A DNA stretch of 64,000 nt from Candidatus Finniella inopinata (GTDB taxonomy: Bacteria; Pseudomonadota; Alphaproteobacteria; Holosporales; Holosporaceae), in the NCBI GenBank assembly GCA_945888455.1, contig CAMCZV010000001.1, positions 42,582-106,581 on the forward strand. The letters are read 5' to 3'. Below the pieces are notes generated by a model, which saw only the letters and a program-made list of their open reading frames with translations, did no database searches and was not told the origin of the DNA. The stretch's first letter is position 1. Each line of letters begins with the position of its first letter. This document shows, one piece after another, positions 61,943 through 64,000 of the stretch. A program made the translations under genes and the position numbers.

Positions 61943-64000
61943 ATGCCCACATTAACGATCATTGATGGTTCCGGTTTTGTGCACCGGGCCTTTCACGCTC
62001 TGCCCCCTCTGAACACGCCAGACGGTGTGGCCACAGGGGCTGTTATGGGCTTTGCCAATATGATTTTACGCTGGCAAGATCAGCACGCCCCCACCCATGG
62101 GATCATTGTTTTCGACCATGGAAAATCCACATTTCGCCAGAATTTATATCCCGAATACAAGGCCCACAGACCGCCAACACCATTGGGATTATCCGCCCAA
62201 TTCCCCATCATTCAAGAATTTTGCGCCCACATGGATATTTCTTGCATCAGCAAACCGGGTATCGAGGCCGATGATTTAATCGCCAGCATTACGCACCAAG
62301 GATTAATCATGGGGTGGGATATTCATATTGTAACGTCTGACAAAGATTTGCTGCAATTATCCCAACCTGGGGTCAGCATGTACGATCCCATGAAAAATCG
62401 TATTCTCGATGCCGATGCCGTTGCAACCTTGTGGGGGGTGCGACCCGATCAAATCCCTCATGTTCAAGCATTGGCTGGCGATACCGCCGATGGCATTCCA
62501 GGCATTCCTGGGGTGGGCATTAAAACGGCGACCACTTGGATTCAAACGTTTGGGTCTGTTCAAGGATTAATTGACAGTGCACACCAATTAACATCCGCAA
62601 AAAAGAGAGACCTGGTGGCAGAATATGCCGATCAAGCCCGAATGTGTTATGACTTGGCCTTGTTGCAAAATACGTTTTGGGATGACCAATGGAATCTACA
62701 AGACTGGACTTGGGCAAGGCATCCAAAGGCAGAGGCATTAAGGGGTTTTGTAAATACATTTCATCTGAAAACCTTGGGAGATCGATTGGGTAAACGCGGC
62801 ATCATTGATGCTGAATCATCCTCAAAATCAACAGAATTGGCCTCAAAACCCTTTGCCTGGGGCCTTATTCCCGATCATTGCCCCGAGGCCTATACCCCAC
62901 AAACCCAACACTGCATAGAGGATCACATCATTGAAGCAGGACAGGTGGCTCTGGTCTGTACCAATGACGGTGTTGTGGCCTGTTGGGATGAAAACCATTG
63001 TGCCCTAATGGATGAGGATGCATTGATGCGCATTTGGCAAGACGCGCGTTGTATTAAAATTGTTCATGATGCCAAAACATGGTTACACAAACACATTCAG
63101 TACGCCCAATCCATGGGGCCTTTTGATGATCTGATGCTGTTGTCGTACATTCTAAATGGCACAAAGATCAAGCATGATTTGGCCTCTATTTTCAACCTTT
63201 TTGGTTGGGGGGATGACGCCATGCATTGGAATGCGTCACAAAAAGCCAGAGCCATGCTGGTGGTATGGGAAAAAAACCGCATAGCGTTGCGGGAAAAACA
63301 GTTGATGCGTACCTATGAATGGATGGATCGGCCATTAATTCCGGTTGTTGTTGACATGGAACATGCAGGAATCAGTATTGATGCCAGTGGATTAGAGAAA
63401 CTGGAAAAACACTGGGGAAACGAGGCCAAAAACCTGTCTGATCAGATTATAGAGATGGCTGGACAAACGTTTAATCCTGCTTCACCCAAACAATTGGGAA
63501 AAGTATTGTTCGAAGATTTAGGTTGGCCCAATGGAAAAAAAGGTAAATCTGGCGCATACCACACCGACAGCGATGTATTGTCTCGTTTTGCCGCCATGGG
63601 TTATTCGTTGGCTGAATTATTATTGGAATGGCGACAAATCAGTAAATTAATCAACACCTATGCCAAGGGACTGCGCACCCATATTCATCCTGAAACCGGA
63701 CGGATTCACACCACATACAGCACAACGACCACATCGACAGGGCGATTGTCCTCTTTGGAACCCAATGTGCAAAATATTCCCATTCGAACAGAACGGGGTC
63801 GCCTTTTGCGTGCTCAGTTCAAAGCCCCGCCCGGCTATGCATTTTTATGCCTTGATTATTCTCAAATCGAATTGCGTTTGTTGGCGCACATGGGGCCCAT
63901 ACCGTCTTTACAGCGGGCCTTTCAAAATAATCTGGACATTCACACCCAAACGGCGTGCCAATTGTTCCATTGCGATGACAAAGACGTTACACCTGACATG
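61943..64000 (+). CDS. polA: DNA polymerase I (partial, cut by window end)
   Basis: The frame is open for 686 codons to the window end. The N-terminal 5'-3' exonuclease domain (about residues 1-290) has MPTLTIIDGSGFVHRAFHAL, KPGIEADDLIASI and VTSDKDLLQL with its acidic residues. The middle region at about 310-480 is an exonuclease-like domain, but the metal-binding motifs (FDxExx, the later D) of an active 3'-5' proofreader are not recognisable (the first reads ALVCTNDGVVACWDENH). The polymerase part includes GRIHTTYSTTTTSTGRLSSL and motif A LDYSQIELRLLAHM. Start 61943 gives the family start; an in-frame ATG lies at 61928. The C-terminal polymerase motifs B and C lie past the window. Confidence 0.94.
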   Translation, partial: MPTLTIIDGSGFVHRAFHALPPLNTPDGVATGAVMGFANMILRWQDQHAPTHGIIVFDHGKSTFRQNLYPEYKAHRPPTPLGLSAQFPIIQEFCAHMDISCISKPGIEADDLIASITHQGLIMGWDIHIVTSDKDLLQLSQPGVSMYDPMKNRILDADAVATLWGVRPDQIPHVQALAGDTADGIPGIPGVGIKTATTWIQTFGSVQGLIDSAHQLTSAKKRDLVAEYADQARMCYDLALLQNTFWDDQWNLQDWTWARHPKAEALRGFVNTFHLKTLGDRLGKRGIIDAESSSKSTELASKPFAWGLIPDHCPEAYTPQTQHCIEDHIIEAGQVALVCTNDGVVACWDENHCALMDEDALMRIWQDARCIKIVHDAKTWLHKHIQYAQSMGPFDDLMLLSYILNGTKIKHDLASIFNLFGWGDDAMHWNASQKARAMLVVWEKNRIALREKQLMRTYEWMDRPLIPVVVDMEHAGISIDASGLEKLEKHWGNEAKNLSDQIIEMAGQTFNPASPKQLGKVLFEDLGWPNGKKGKSGAYHTDSDVLSRFAAMGYSLAELLLEWRQISKLINTYAKGLRTHIHPETGRIHTTYSTTTTSTGRLSSLEPNVQNIPIRTERGRLLRAQFKAPPGYAFLCLDYSQIELRLLAHMGPIPSLQRAFQNNLDIHTQTACQLFHCDDKDVTPDM

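Overview
The window reads as chromosomal DNA of an alphaproteobacterium with a reduced, host-associated style of genome; Holosporales- or Rickettsiales-like lineages are my best guess, but no rRNA is present to test it. Alphaproteobacterial markers are a dusB-ntrY gene pair, a gene-transfer-agent (GTA) type large terminase, an LdtR-type MarR regulator, a DUF3576-type lipoprotein and the split soluble transhydrogenase subunit. Signs of reduction are operons broken into pieces (mraY far from ftsI/ftsL/rsmH; atpD-atpC without the rest of the ATP synthase; tolQRA without tolB/pal next to it), few transcription factors, and neighbours that overlap at start or stop codons. I saw no insertion sequence, CRISPR array or complete prophage.

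Layout. 1-5,964: end of a biotin ligase-like gene, tRNA-Thr, lepB-rnc, a lipoprotein, a CPT-like kinase, a NUDIX hydrolase, fabF and acpP. 6,140-12,641: a DevC-type ABC permease and small lipoprotein, aspartate aminotransferase, dusB-ntrY and a MazG-like protein. 13,012-24,942: a secreted repeat protein, cysS, dnaB, waaA, recR, two tandem amino-acid permeases, the orphan terminase and prfA. 25,113-34,947: another secreted repeat protein, mraY-lptA-lptB, tRNA-Met, atpD-atpC, mutY overlapping tRNA-Cys, a peptidoglycan amidase and a lipoprotein. 35,164-43,003: a lone pseudopilin, an outer-membrane barrel, glyA, a secreted repeat protein, def-fmt and two further secreted proteins. 43,056-49,390: pntA, a nitronate monooxygenase-like flavoprotein, pntB and recG. 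49,485-56,146: small secreted proteins, tolQRA, tRNA-Arg and rsmH-ftsL-ftsI. 56,147-64,000: an AT-rich gap with three perfect DnaA boxes (candidate oriC), the CCA-adding enzyme, dapF, gltX, an LdtR-like regulator and the first part of polA.

The conserved genes mostly serve envelope building (lepB, mraY, dapF, ftsI, lptA/B, waaA, tol, fabF/acpP) and information processing (dnaB, polA, recR, recG, mutY, prfA, def, fmt, cysS, gltX, cca, rnc, dusB). Between them lie fast-evolving proteins with signal peptides and in-frame tandem repeats, which I could not assign to known families; these are the likeliest place for lineage-specific host-interaction biology. The most useful leads are the DnaA-box cluster, the intact orphan terminase, a mutY start that appears to lie inside a tRNA gene, the cohort of repeat-bearing secreted proteins, and a transhydrogenase locus with no visible PntAB gene.
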